From NCBI GenBank assembly GCA_029255685.2, contig CM055313.2, positions 22,483,079-22,547,078 of the forward strand: a stretch of DNA of 64,000 nt, read 5' to 3'. This DNA is from Silene conica (lineage: Eukaryota; Streptophyta; Magnoliopsida; Caryophyllales; Caryophyllaceae). Below, one piece after another: positions 1 through 12,184 of this stretch (position 1 is its first letter; each line of letters starts with the position of its first letter). The translations under genes and the position numbers were made by a program. Under the pieces are notes generated by a model. The model searched no databases, was not told the origin of the DNA, and was given only the letters and a program-made list of their open reading frames with translations.

Positions 1-422
1 GTGAAACCATAACATGAAGCTGGAGACCCTTGAGAATCCAACTATAAGTTCAATAGAAGTTTTAGAACAATAGGGGGCCACATTAGATATAACAAACACA
101 AAGGCTTGATGAAGCAGAGTTTCATGTATTCTATATGCTAGTACCACTAATAGAATAATTTTTTAGGAAATTCATTCATAGAATGTTTGTTGCTGAATGC
201 AAGAATCAATTTTTTTCTCAGAATGTAGACAAAGTAAAATACTAATCTGAGCTCAAACCACCATTAAAGCATGACCTTAAAGTAGAACCGTAAAAGCTCA
301 TCTGCTCACCAGCCTACTATGAATCAGGATCCCCAGTGTCCAAAAGGTTTGCAGTTGAATTATAATTAAAATTAAGAATAAATCAATTGCTTAGATTAAA
401 TGTCTAGAAAAGAAATTCATAC

Positions 423-578
423 GTGCCAAAGGAAAAACAAGGACCATCACAGATGCTGCCAAAACAATAATTGCTACCACTGCTTCCATTGACATAAAAT
501 TTGCAGCCATCAGAGCAGCTGCCAAGACAACTGCTGCAGCCCCACCCATCAAAATTCGATTGGACACCATACTTCCCA
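423..578 (-). other. PP5: PP5 cassette exon encoding two hydrophobic segments
   Basis: This 156-nt stretch is bounded by an acceptor (ACAG before 578) and a donor (GTATGA after 423). It reads open in the phase required by the upstream exon, which ends one base into a codon, and itself ends one base into a codon. Including or skipping it therefore keeps the frame. It encodes 52 residues with two hydrophobic runs (about ILMGGAAAVVLAAALMAA and AVVAIIVLAASVMVLVF). Tomato and Arabidopsis PP5 are known to have a longer, membrane-anchored splice form with transmembrane segments at this same place, between the TPR and phosphatase domains. I infer that this exon makes the corresponding form. Confidence 0.85.
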
Positions 579-3500
579 CTGTCAGAATGATATGACCATA
601 TTTTGAGATTTACTCCAATAAGGCAATACAATCATTTTCATTGATTACAGTATTTTATACTCGACCTCAGTCAAGCTAGGTGCTAACCAAAGTTTATAAG
701 GATCATGCATATACGGAAATCATGGTATTATATATCAGTTGCGACACGGCCGAGATTTCAAGTTTTTGATGGTTACACAACCGCATTAAGGTGGTATTGG
801 CTGCATTTAAACGCTATCCATGATTCCATGATCAAGTCTCAAACCAAGATTTAACAATGCCTATAGCTTTTTAATGATGTGTTATCTGGTGAAAATTTAA
901 ACCAATATGAGAGAGCACCACGGCAGGAAATGAACACACACATTCACATTGATGAAAATAGACTTAAATTGATAGGCCAGCCACAGAAGACATTCAGAGT
1001 TTCAGACACTTTGATGCGTAAACCTTACCAACTCGCTAAACAGGGCAATCTAACCACACTTATTCTTCATATTTTACTAGAACCAGCATGTCAAGAGTCG
1101 ACCAGTGAAGGCGTTCGACTTGTAATTGAAACTGAACATGCAAACCTTAAAGTGACACAAAGTCTCAAATAGATATGTAATAATGTAAATGAGATGAAAT
1201 AATTAGGTGTATTCGAGAACTAAGGTTTTATTTTTAGTTGGGTCATCCAACTTTATGGATTACAAAGCATCTGCTAGTCTGCTACCCATTGCATTAAATT
1301 GTGGTTAAATTGAAATGGTGGTAATGGAGCTACACGTCCAATGATCTGTGACATAGTTAATTGTCAGGAGTTTTAGGCGTAGGTATATGAGTGCTATTCA
1401 TTTCTTCGGTTACATATCAATTGATCTTAGACTGCCAAAGAATTGGTCAAAATATCTACTATTTTTTGAACTTTCTTTTACAAATGCAGTAAGCTTAAAA
1501 GACCTGTGTGAAGCCCACATCTAACACCAGCTACTAACTCAAACTGATACCACAATATATTAGCAAGTCACTCATGGAATTTTGCAAACATACAACGCAA
1601 ACACAGAACCATCAAGGCTCCTTTGTTGTGTTATCGAATCTTAACCACCAAGAGAGCCTTCAAGTAATAAATAGAGCGAAATAGTAGATATACAAGGAAT
1701 TTAGCAATATGGGGGTAGAAAACACCTCAAATACCAAGCAAAGAAAATAATGAGCATGAAGAAAATTTCCTTTTAGGAAAAAAAAAAAGTAAAAACACAG
1801 AGAAACAGATTGGATTGAAAATATAGGCAATTTCTAAAATTTCATGAGACAACGAAATGCAAGTAGGAATATGCTTACCACTTGAAGGTTTTAAGTGTCA
1901 ATTAAATGCATTATTAACCATCGCATAAGACATTTTCTCAGCGCAAAAAAAGATGAAGAAGCAACACTACACAGGTAGTTACTGAAAACAAACATCCAGA
2001 AAGACATTTAGAGCAGTACCTCCACCGCCTTAGAGCCAAGGTTTCATGTACAACAAAAACAGACTCAATATACAACTATGGCACATCCCAGTTTTAGCAT
2101 CAAAAGGGGAGAGAAAACTGAGGTTCTTTTTTTACAAGGCAACCTAAGGCGGCAAACTGCAAGGCCCGAGGCGAAATGACTCAGACACGAGGCAAGACTA
2201 GAAGAAAAACATGCTGAAATTGCATAGCAGTCAGCCTAACTGACTGCACCATGTCTATAAGGCGCACCAAGGCTATTTAGCCTGTGCCTCACTGAGCCTT
2301 GGACTTTGGTGCTCCCGAGGCGAGCTTTTACAAACAAAGCCGAGGTTTTAAGAACCAGGCCACAACAAGGCACAAAGCAAAGGCCAAATCGCGCCTCGTA
2401 GACATGGGGTGCAATTTGTTACAAATAGATTGTTTCAAGAGGCAAATCATTGATCATTCCCAAGGCCAAGGAATTTTTTTTAAAAAAGAACATAAAAATT
2501 TGAAATTGCATAATTATGTGCCTCGGGAGTTGCACCTCACTGCATCTCAGATGGATTACTTCAACCTGGGTGAGCGTCACAGAAACCACACGCCTAATAT
2601 AACCTCAGTCAATTTTGCTGGCCCCTCACTGCATCTCAGGCCTAGGTGTACCTTAGGCGCACATTTTTTAACTACATACTAGCTACAATCATAAATAGCA
2701 TCAAGCATGTCAACAGGGATTACCAATCGAGCGATAGTCAATGGAATCAGCCACAGATCGTCTTTCAGCCTCCGGTACAGAAATCGCTTCCTCAAATTTA
2801 AGCTTTGTTACAGCCTTCTCACATTCTCTCAACTTTTTGGCAGCATCAGGATCATTTGGACATAACCTTTTGACCTGAAACAAAAATTAAAAAAACATAA
2901 CTCGTCGGACAAAAGCTAAAAACATGATGCAAATTGTAAGTGATGAGCATACTACAGATGTAAAGAGACGTGATTCAAAGAATGCTATAGAAAGTCATTA
3001 TCAATAACGCCAAACAAGTGTGTCCAATAATTTCAGGAACAAGAAAAAAATAATTTTTTTAGTAAACTACCTGCTGAAAATCCTTTAGCGCCTCTTTAAA
3101 TTTGCCCATAGCAAGGTATGCTACTCCTCTTCTATAATAACCCTGTGAAGCACCACCATGTAAGCATTTAACCATGACAATTGACAATTGAATAAACGTT
3201 AAATATTGCAAAGACAGAAGACAAAACCAATATCATGTCAATTTTCTAATATTTTTAAAGCTTGAAAGCATGTCAGAAATAACATGCCTTCGAATACTTG
3301 GAATCAACATCAATAGCACTTGTTGCATCCTGAATTGCACTACCATATTCTTCCAATTTGGTGTGTGCAAATGCACGATTTGCAAAGTATACAGCATTCT
3401 GACTATTCAAGTCAATTGCTTGAGAGTACAGATCAATAGCTTGATTGTATTTATGAGCTGCAAAGAAAAAAGAGTGTCATCAGAAACTAGGCACCTGAAA

Positions 3501-4838
3501 AATGATCAGATGAAATCACAAGAAAAGGAAAAAAAAGGAGACATCCATCAACAAGTTCATCAAAAACTAAGACACAACAAAAGCTTAAGAATTGCACATT
3601 TTAAACCAATTTTGATACTCTTTCTGAGTTGGGACTAATGTTCCCTATTGTTTTGGGTATAAATATTAACAAATGAGTAAATTTTTGGCACATTAACTCT
3701 TCTACCCACCCAACTTCCTGTGAGTTATCTCACACTCTCACCTCCCTCACATTCACCCTTCAATATCCACCCACCCTCCATAATTCCACCTCCCCAGCCC
3801 TAATCAACCGGAACCACAGCCACCCCGCCCTACCTCACCAGCACCACCTCCACCTATCTGTGAGACATCTCTCACATCCACTGATGCCCCAAATAGCCAC
3901 TACTTCTAACAGCACCACCACTAACTCCACCACCACCGACACCCTCACACCTGCTCTGCAAAAAAACACCCATCCCCAAGAATGCTCTCTCACCTCAAAA
4001 ATTACTTACACCACTCGAGAACCACCACAAGCCCGTCAAAAGCCTCATCCCCTCACTCAAAACCCCTAAATTTAGGGTTTTCGAGGGTGGGGCTGAGGCT
4101 TTCAACAGACTTGTGGTGGTTTTCTTCTAGGGGTTTTGAGGGTGGGGATGAGGCTTTTGACAGGCTTGGGGTGGTTCTCGAGTGGTGTGAGTGGGAACTT
4201 TAAGGAGTGGTGATGGTTTTCTGGGATAGGGAGGCGGTTTTGCGGTGATTGGGATGGTTGCACACTTGCACGGGTGGTTCACGGCTGAGTAGGGTGGGTG
4301 ACACTAGTGGTTGGGGTGGTTAATAGGGAGGGACTGCGAGAGGGGGGTGTTGGATCATGGGTTGGGGTAGTAGATATGACATAGCAAGCGAATTTTGGTC
4401 TTATTCAAGTTAAAAACTTACCAAACAAGGAAATAAGGAACCTAAGCCTACTCACCAATAAGGAAATAAGAAATAACACTTCAATTCAGAGGAAGTATCT
4501 TTAAACAAACTGGGAACTCTATATTTGGGATAATGGTTCCAAAAAAGAGCAGATTCTTTTGTGAGTAAGACAGAATTACATCCAAGGATGCCAATGGGGC
4601 GGCACATATACAGAAAGACACAATGGAGGTGAGAACAAGGGGAAATTATCAAGAAAAAATAAACGGCACGGATGACCTCAAAAATTCAGAATCATTGAGA
4701 ACAAATCTCACTACAACATATATGGCCTGTTTTACAGCTAAACACCTAATTATGCATGGTACTATTACCTTTGAAAGCTTCATTAGCTAAAACTTTGAGC
4801 TCTTCTGCGCGTGATGGGTTTGAACTTCCAGAATCCAT
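423..4838 (-). CDS. PP5: Serine/threonine protein phosphatase 5, N-terminal part (runs off the left edge)
   Basis: PP5 is a phosphatase in which an N-terminal TPR domain binds Hsp90 and restrains a C-terminal PPP catalytic domain; in plants it dephosphorylates phytochrome among other targets. Coding exons on the minus strand are 4838-4769 (ATG at 4838, starting MDSGSSNPSRAEELK), 3457-3288, 3142-3071 and 2874-2724, then an optional exon 578-423. The joins are in frame: 70, 170, 72 and 151 nt. The product so far is 154 residues with three TPR units at about residues 13-114, followed by the charged linker (SVPEAERRSVADSIDY). All introns start GT except the one after 3288, which starts GC. The exon order and sequence match plant PP5 closely. 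The catalytic exons should lie left of position 1; nothing in 1-422 encodes them. The 2.1 kb intron 579-2723 holds a GCCTC-rich repeat and the 1.3 kb intron 3458-4768 holds a foldback element. Confident for the family; the frame beyond the edge is not seen. Confidence 0.93.
2110..2680. repeat. GCCTC/AGGCG-rich degenerate intronic repeat
   Basis: Many short copies of AGGCG, GCCTC and CCTCGG are scattered through this stretch of the large PP5 intron, in sharp contrast to the AT-rich flanks. I recall similar imperfect AGGCG-rich stretches in other plant introns, but I cannot name the family. An open frame at 2299-2682 runs through it but has no protein-like features. Confidence 0.45.
3700..4380. 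repeat. Foldback (hairpin-forming) element in PP5 intron
   Basis: The left half is C-rich and the right half is its G-rich imperfect complement, with a central symmetric point at about 4066-4075 (CCTAAATTTAGG). The left arm from about 4010 (CACCACTCGAGAACCACC) pairs with a right-arm segment at about 4172-4190. The right arm contains two copies of the same G-rich segment, at about 4071-4122 and 4127-4190. Such long hairpins are typical of foldback or MITE-like DNA elements. I could not identify terminal repeats or a target duplication. Confidence 0.5.
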
Positions 4839-6140
4839 GGTGGGTGTATAATAGCAGTAAAAGCTGGAGTTATGGACTTACGGTCGTTCAGATACAGGGT
4901 TCCATAAGTATTTCCAAGTATCACTGCCAATGTGAACAGAACAAGTTAAAAGCAGAAATGACTATAAAGCACAGCATTTAAGCATATTATAATGCATTCA
5001 GAAAGGGATAATAGGAGAAGTATCAATTCGGAATCACAACCGTCAATGCAGATAATATTCAAATATTAAGCAACAATCTATAAAAACTAGAAATTACGAA
5101 GCAAACACTAATGCAAATGGTTCAAAAATAGCCATCATATCACATCGAAGAATCAATCTTAACTAGAAAACATACTGGTGTCGCTCCCCAGCACCCAGAC
5201 CCTCCCTATAGAAGTTACTCGTCACTTTATCACGTTGTGACTACAGGAGCTGCCATGCTACCTTCAAGTTTTGAAGGGTAATTTGAAATCATTACTCAAA
5301 AACCAATTTCAAACACGACCAATCCCTTACTGATTGCTGCTCAAGGATTATCTAAACCCCTTAGGTAATAAACTATGCACATATATAGGATCGATATCAG
5401 GCAATTTTTTGTAGCCCTTGGAAATTGTTGCATCTGCATAGTCTACAACTCTACATACTAGTTTCTAAACATTTATTTCTGTTGCAAATTCAAACCCCTT
5501 AACTTTGACGATAAAAAAACAAATCCCCGAACTTCATTGACAAGGCTATGACCTTGTCACCTAAAAAAAGGCAACAAAAATACAAGTCCCTGCAACTCTC
5601 AGCGCATAGGTCAAGAGAGGGGACATAAGCACAACAAAAACAACGTGCACCACAAGCCAATTATGGCCATAAGCAGCAGTTAAGACTCAATGGTTGTTGC
5701 AGGACAAGAGTTCTTACATCCCATTCTTAGTTTACACCGACGTGAGAGATTGATAAAAAATAGAGGTTGAAAAAGGATGCTTCTCCAACGAAAGAAGTAT
5801 AAGGGATAGCAACAGCAGAATGAAGTTGTTTTCCATTATTACCAAGAACTACATTACAGGTGTCGCGCCAGGAAAGATACACTGATTTCAAAGTAGTTAA
5901 CTTTAAGTGGAAGATTTTCCCTTTTTCATCCCACAACGTACAATCGCACATCTCCACACTGGCCGCAAGTGAGAAATAATTCGAGCAGCAAGCCTAAGTA
6001 CATTGCCAAGATTGCCCACAAAGAACATAAAAACCCAATTATTACTTTTTCCTCACTTAGATCACTAGGACACTAACTGATCATTACCACGTCCATCCAA
6101 ATACTTACGCGCAGAAGCACCTCAACAATCCTTCAAGCTA

Positions 6141-6344
6141 GTTAAGCTAGAAAACGGAATACAACACTCAAGATTTTGCCTTCATAACTCTAAACCCCGG
6201 CCCTGACCTACAATAATCGATACAACAATGCCGCCGCCTCAATCTTGTTAAGCTTGAAAACGGAATACTACACTCAAGATTTTGCCTTCATAACTCTAAA
6301 CCCCGGCCCTGACCTACAATAATCGATACAACAATGCCGCCGCC
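6141..6344. repeat. Tandem duplication, 106-bp period, two copies
   Basis: The segment starting GTTAAGCTAGAAAACGG at 6141 is repeated from 6247 (GTTAAGCTTGAAAACGG) with only a few differences, both copies ending GCCGCCGCC. It lies in the PP5 5' UTR intron. It is a recent local duplication of unknown significance. Confidence 0.85.
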
Positions 6345-6667
6345 AATGTATCGCATAAAATTAATGGTAAATCATTGTTACCCACTAGAAATGAACTCCC
6401 ACCACAGGTTCTTATACAACATTATCCAATAGAAGAATCGCAAAATACTCAATTTTTAATGTTGAAACATAAAAAAAAGACAGATTAATCATTAATCGTC
6501 GAAATCAACATTAAACCCATCATTAAAAAGTCAACTAATACAATAAACCTCAGCTAATTAAACACAAACAATAAAAGATTGAAACTTTTTGCATTGAATT
6601 AAAGAAGGGCATCAAATATAATAAATTGGAAGTGAAAAGGAGAGATAAAGGTGAAAGCTCGAAGTAC

Positions 6668-6740
6668 CTGGAAATCAATGGAGAAAGAGAGAGATTTAGA
6701 GGGGGAAAACCCTAATTATAAGTTGTTGTATGCACAAAAG
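6668..6740 (-). other. PP5: PP5 5' UTR first exon and promoter-proximal region
   Basis: On the minus strand a donor (CCAG then GTACTTC) ends an untranslated exon at 6668. A matching acceptor (GGCAG) lies at about 4924, giving a 5' UTR intron of about 1.7 kb before the ATG at 4838. The exon holds a CT-rich leader and a telo-box (AAACCCTAA on the plus strand at 6707-6715), which is typical of housekeeping plant promoters. I see no clear TATA box. The transcription start, set here at about 6740, is a guess. Confidence 0.5.
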
Positions 6741-6769
6741 GGTAAAAGGTGGGCGGACTGCAGTTCTGG

Positions 6770-8105
6770 TCTTCTAGTCTTGTCTATGAGAATGAAAAGT
6801 GGAGCAGAGGTTGATACTTGAATCTCGATTTTTATTTTTATTTAATTTATTTACCGTCCTACAAACTACTCCCCCGTGTCAGTTATTTATTTATCATTTT
6901 CATTTTCACAAATTCTCATTTGTTATTGTAATATCTATCGCTAGTTTATAATGGGTCAAATAAAACTCATTTGAAAAGAAAGCATTTGTGATTTTAATAC
7001 CATATAGCCGTCAGAAGAGATACCTATTTCATTTTTACGTTTCAGGATCAAATAATTGGTAAGGTTCTTTTTCCTCAATCTTTGTGCCAAAATAAAAGGT
7101 AAACGAATGATCGAAACAGGGAGAGTGTTATTTGTTAACGAAATTACGTTTTCACATACAAACTTTACTCTTTCACACACATTTTTTTTCATAAAGTTTC
7201 CAAACTCTACCCTTTTTCCTAAACATAAACAAAACAAAACAACCCTCTCTTCTTCTTAAACATAAACAAAACAACGTCTACATATTATATTCGCTCTAAT
7301 ATTAAATCTAATTATTCTATAAACTTTAACAATGGATTTTAATTCTTCAATTACTGAAATATGTTGTTTACTAGCAATTATTAAAACGTTTTGGTGAAAT
7401 TATTAAGTTTAAAACGTTTTTTTTTTTGAAATTATATGTTTGGATAATATTATTAGGGTTTGTGGGTTGGATGACACGGTGGTCGGCGTCCGTGTTAGAC
7501 GGAGGTCAGGTGCTAATCGTGGTAGTCGGCGTCGGAGTTTAATAGAATTGTTGTTGATTGTGTTTCCCGTTTGAACGTTGTAATGCGGTTGTTGTATTAA
7601 TTGTTTATCTTTTTTTTGCTTTTTTTTATATTAATTAGTTTATGTTTTGCGTTAAAATTATAATAATTACTTTTTGATGTTTCTAATTTTTACTGCTTTT
7701 TTTATTTTTTTCTAAATTATAATATTAATTAGTGCTAATAGTTCCAGGGAGAAGGGAGCGCGTGGCAGAGGGAGGTTGGCCGGGGTCAGTGGCGTGGGAT
7801 GGGCTGGAGTAAAGGTTTCCGGCGAGTGGAATGCTTGGTGGTGGACTGGTGGTGAATGGAGGAAGGTGGTGGTGATTTAGTAGTGAAGGGGGCTAGAGAA
7901 GGGAGAAAAATATTGATTTGGCAAAGGATGAAAAGATGACAAGGATAATAGGGTAAAAAGCGTATATAAAAGAATAAAATTCGTATGTGAAAAATACATA
8001 TTTAGGGGTTGTTTGGTTGTTTTTTAAAATTCCGGGAATTGGAAAATCATGAAAAGTGGAAAAACTGAGCCCAATTCATGGGAATCAGAACTTCCTATGG
8101 AACTC
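6770..8105. other. Intergenic DNA upstream of PP5, no gene seen
   Basis: This stretch is AT-rich with two G-rich patches, at about 7450-7560 and 7740-7880. No frame looks coding and no terminal repeats were recognised. It would contain the upstream promoter of PP5. Confidence 0.5.
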
Positions 8106-8108
8106 TAA

Positions 8109-8331
8109 GACCATGTTCTTTCTGGCTTAATTTCAGCTCCTTTTAATTTTGGTTGGTCGTATTCCGTTAGGTTTTATTTGCGTTCAGTCAATTATTTTCA
8201 ATTAATCTCTTCACAAAAGTAACTTTTAATTCAACTAAATTCATTGCATCTCAATTTCACTCAATTTAGTTCAATTAAGCCCTACTCCAATTTATTCAAT
8301 TCAGCTTGTTTCAGCCGAAAAGAACAGGGCC
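8109..8331. mobile_element. Tourist-like MITE, copy 1
   Basis: The terminal inverted repeats are GACCATGTTCTTTCTGGC on the left and, read inward from the right, GGCCCTGTTCTTTTCGGC. They are flanked by TAA on both sides (8106-8108 and 8332-8334). The 3-bp TAA duplication and the end sequence fit the PIF/Harbinger (Tourist-like) group. Two related copies lie at 34110-34536 and 37957-38147. Confidence 0.75.
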
Positions 8332-8699
8332 TAATTCCTACGTAATGTAGGAAGTCACTCACCTAGCCCCTCTTAAGTAAGTGGAAGTTCCCGCATGAAT
8401 TGAAGTTTCTACCTTCAACCAAACACCTTCAACCAAACAACATTTACATAATTCACGTGATTTTCAAATTCATATGAATTTAATTTTCCTGTGAATTTTA
8501 TCTTCACCTGCCGAACCAAACGACTCCTTAGTAAATTGTAATACATAAATTAAGATAGACTTTTGAAAAGTTAAATTAATTATTGACTTTAGGCGTAACT
8601 ATTGACTTTTGGAAATAGGAAAATAAACTTGTACACCAATCAACTGAATGCCTAATTGTGAGTATTTAATCACTCAATTAATTATTTTTTTTCTCATAA

Positions 8700-10271
8700 T
8701 CAATATATATACTTAAAAGAGGAACTTTTCGAGTGATTTCATTGGCTATTGTTTTAGAGCAATTTCATTGGCTATTACTTTAGTTAAATAAATTAAGTAT
8801 ATAAATAAAAAGATAATTAAATAATAATAAAATATGAGTTGGATAATTATTGTTTTTAAAGAGATTAAATTAGCTATTACTTTGGTTAAATAAATTAAGT
8901 ATATAAATAAAAAGAATATGAGCTAATGTAAAAAAAAAAGTTTAAGAGAATCACGGGCTAAAAAATACAAACACGAAAAAAATGCGAGCTATTAGCCTAA
9001 AATACGAGCTAATATAAAAAGAATACGAGCTATTAAGCTAAGAATACGAGCTAATGTAAAAACAATACGAGCTATTAAGATAAGACGAGCTTTAAAATAC
9101 GAGCACAAATGAATACGGGGTAATGAAAAAAAATACGAGCTTCAATATATGAGCACAAATGAATACGAATACGAGATTAAAAGGATCACGAACTTAAATA
9201 TACGAGCACATAATAAGAATGCGACCTATTAAGATGAGAATACGAGTTGATGTAAACAAAATATCAAAACACAAGCTAATTGAAACACTTCTCGAGCTAA
9301 AAAAATAGAACTAGATTTGCAAGACGTCAAATTTCATGACATAATAAGCACTTAAGATTACGAGGTATAATTAAAAGAATACGAGCTACAAAATACGAAT
9401 ATATAAGAAAAACGAACTAATGTAAAAGAAATAAGAACTTAAAAGAATCAGGAACTAAAAAATATGAGCACATAAGAACAAGAGCTATTAACGTAAAAAT
9501 GCGAGCTAATAGAGCTATTAAGCTTAGAATACGAGCTAATATAAAAAAAAATACGAGCTATTAAGATAAGAATTCGAGCAAATGTAAAAAACACTTACGA
9601 GCATATAAGAGGATCACGAACTTACAAATATGAGCATATAAAAATACGGGCTAATATAAAAAGAATACGAGTTAATGTAAGAAGAATACGGGCTAATAAG
9701 ATAACAATACGAGCTATTAGGATAAGAATACGAGCTAATGTAAAAAGTATACGAGCTAATGTAAAAATTATACGAGCTACTAAGATAAGAATACGTGTTA
9801 TTAAGAAATGAATATGAGTTAAAGTATAAAAAAAAGCGATCGAATGTAAAAAAAATACGAGTTAATGTTAAAAGAGTATGAATTTCGACTATCTTCAAAT
9901 ATTAGATATATATTGGATAAAAAAAATTTCAAGATGATGCTTAAATGAAAAATATACAAGTTATTATAAAAATACGTGTGGTAACAAATTATATTGACGA
10001 CAGTGATGCGTAATATGTAAGTGTCTTTCCAAGACCATTGAATCGAATGTACAAGTTTTCGTTTCCATTGAAATTTCACGCACTTTCAAGTTTCAACGTT
10101 CCATGTTGTTCCATTGATGATGATACATCTGATGTTTCATTAGCCATAAAAAAATACATGAATTATTCTCTATAGATGTCTATTATACTTTTTAAAAGAT
10201 TAATTGTTACGATAATTACTTTGAAACCATGTCAAGATATTACCCGGGCAACGCCCGGGCATGACATCTAG
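8700..10271 (+). mobile_element. Non-autonomous Helitron with complete ends
   Basis: The 3' end shows the classic signature: a perfect hairpin CCCGGGC-AAC-GCCCGGG at 10243-10259, nine bases later CTAG, then host T at 10272. The 5' end is placed at TCAATATATATACTT, preceded by host A. The interior is AT-rich and encodes nothing recognisable. The 3' end is well supported; the 5' end is inferred from the A/TC rule and from its likeness to the sequence at 10420. Confidence 0.7.
8960..9870. repeat. TACGAGCTA-based irregular tandem array
   Basis: The words AATACGAGCTAATGTAAAA and GAATACGAGCTATTAAGAT alternate with variants several dozen times inside the Helitron. The repeats give spurious minus-strand open frames rich in Tyr and Ser (for example 9614-9898), which I do not regard as genes. 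Confidence 0.8.
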
Positions 10272-10419
10272 TACCTAGGGGAATGCAAAACGACATATAA
10301 AAAGAAAATATTACCTTTCTTTAAAACGAATTTATATTTATATGATAAAACGGGCTTATTTGCCATTTACTACTTGTTTATTTTCTCAAGGTTATATACA
10401 TTGCTAATCAATCAATCAA

Positions 10420-10480
10420 TCAATATATATAATTAAAGGAAGCTTTTTTTTAAGCACGTGGTAGTTTCCACCTTTTACAA
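10420..10480 (+). mobile_element. Possible second Helitron 5' end
   Basis: A/TCAATATATATAATTAAAGG closely resembles the proposed 5' end of the Helitron at 8700. No nearby plus-strand 3' end is seen before 14093. The next plus-strand 3' terminus is at 28031, beyond several nested insertions. Confidence 0.4.
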
Positions 10481-11290
10481 AACACTTAATTATAAATAAT
10501 GATTTATTTACAATTTGTCTACTAGAATTAGGAAATAATTAATTATTTACAATTATTCTATAAGAATTAGAAAATGAGTAAATTGTTGTTTATATAATAA
10601 TTTATTTACAATTTTCCTATTAGAATTAAAAAATAAGAAAAAACACTTAATTATAAATAATGATTTATTTACAATTTTTCTACTAGAATTTGGAGATAAT
10701 TAATTATTTACAATTTTTCTATTAGAATTTGAAAATTAGTAAATTGTTGTTTAGATAATAATTTATTTATAATTTTCCTATTAGAATTAGAAAATAAGAA
10801 AACACTTAATTATAAATAATGATTTATTTACAATTTTTCTACTAAAATTAGGATATAATTAATTGTTTACAATATTTCTATTAGAATTAGAAAATTAGTA
10901 AATTGTTGTTTAGACAATAATTTATTTATAATTTTCCTATTAGAATTAGAAAATAAGAAAACACTTAATTATAAATAATGATTTATTTACGATTTTTCTA
11001 CTAGAATTAGGAAATAATTAATTATTTTCAATTTTTCTATTAGAATTAGAAAATTAGTAAATTGTTGTTTATATAATAATTTATTTATAGTTTTCCTATA
11101 AGAATTAGAAAATAAGAAAACACTTAATTATAAATAATGATTTATTTACAATTTTTCTGCTAGAATTAGGATATAATTAATTATTTACAATTTTTCTATT
11201 AGAATTAGAAAATTAGTAAATTGTTGTTTAGATAATAATTTATTTATAATTTTCCTACTAAAATTATAAAATAAGAAAATAATAAATTAT
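10481..11290. repeat. Satellite-like tandem array, period about 159 bp
   Basis: Units begin AACACTTAATTATAAATAATG at 10481, 10642, 10801, 10960 and 11119, giving spacings of 161, 159, 159 and 159. Each unit holds about three sub-repeats built on ATTTATTTACAATTTTTCTA followed by TAGAATTAGA. Unit sequences differ only at scattered positions. There are no unique spacers, so this is not a CRISPR-type array. Confidence 0.9.
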
Positions 11291-12180
11291 TTACAACTTT
11301 TCTATTAGATTTAGAAAAATAAAAAATAGCTGATTATTTACAATTTTCCTATTAGATTTAGCACATTATTATACTTTAATATTTATATACTTACTATTTA
11401 AGTTTATTAACTTTATTCAACGTTTTTATTAAAAATGAAAAAAGGAAATGAATTAAAATAATTGATTCTTTACAAGTTTCTTATCTTAGGACATTATTCT
11501 TTAATATTTATATACTTAATATTTAAGGTTATTAATATTTTTCATCGTTTCTATTAAAAACGAAAATGGGAAAGCGTGAAAAAGAACTAATTTAGTTTGT
11601 TTTCGTCTTAACATTAAAATAGGTAAAGACAAATCTTTTACTTTTTCTTATACATTATGTTCTTATCTTTTCCATATTACTGAATCATTCAACCTTAAAA
11701 TGAATACCTCCATCTTAATTAAAAATGTGTGGAACTAATAAATTTAATTAGTTAAATATTTAAGTCTAAACAAATTCCTACCTAAAAGGAACATTTGCAA
11801 TCAATCATATTCGACCAAATTAAGAGCAACACTACTATTTTTTGTACAAGAGTAGCACTACTATTCAAGTGAGTATTATGCACTTTCGTACTTAATTATG
11901 CGAAAGAAATGAGATAATTTCTGTAATTAAGTAAAAAGAAAATAAGATAAATGTCAAATATAGTATACTTCAGAGAAAACCCAAAAATGTCAAATTTGGA
12001 TTTAATTAGTATAAATATAAATATTAAAAATCACAATGATGATGTAGATAGGTGCTGAAATAGAATAATTTTGTGGATGACATGTGTTTTAAATATATAT
12101 TGAAAGATATTTCATAAATAACAATACTTATTCCTACATATTTTTATCTTATTATTTAACGATGAGACATTGCTTGTGTT
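11291..12180. other. AT-rich DNA without recognisable genes
   Basis: The first 100 bases decay from the tandem array (more ACAATTTTTCTATTAGA words). The rest is plain AT-rich sequence with no coding frame or terminal repeat that I could find. Confidence 0.5.
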
Positions 12181-12184
12181 ATAA

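Noticed and set aside
879..1172. 97-residue plus-strand open frame in the large PP5 intron
   Set aside because: No recognisable domain, antisense to a gene, and no splice or promoter support. Most likely chance.
2299..2682. 127-residue open frame
   Set aside because: Runs through the GCCTC-rich repeat; composition reflects the repeat, not a protein.
9614..9898. Tyr/Ser-rich minus-strand open frame
   Set aside because: Product of the TACGAGCT array.
10481..11290. CRISPR-like array
   Set aside because: Units are contiguous, about 159 bp, with no unique spacers, in a plant genome.
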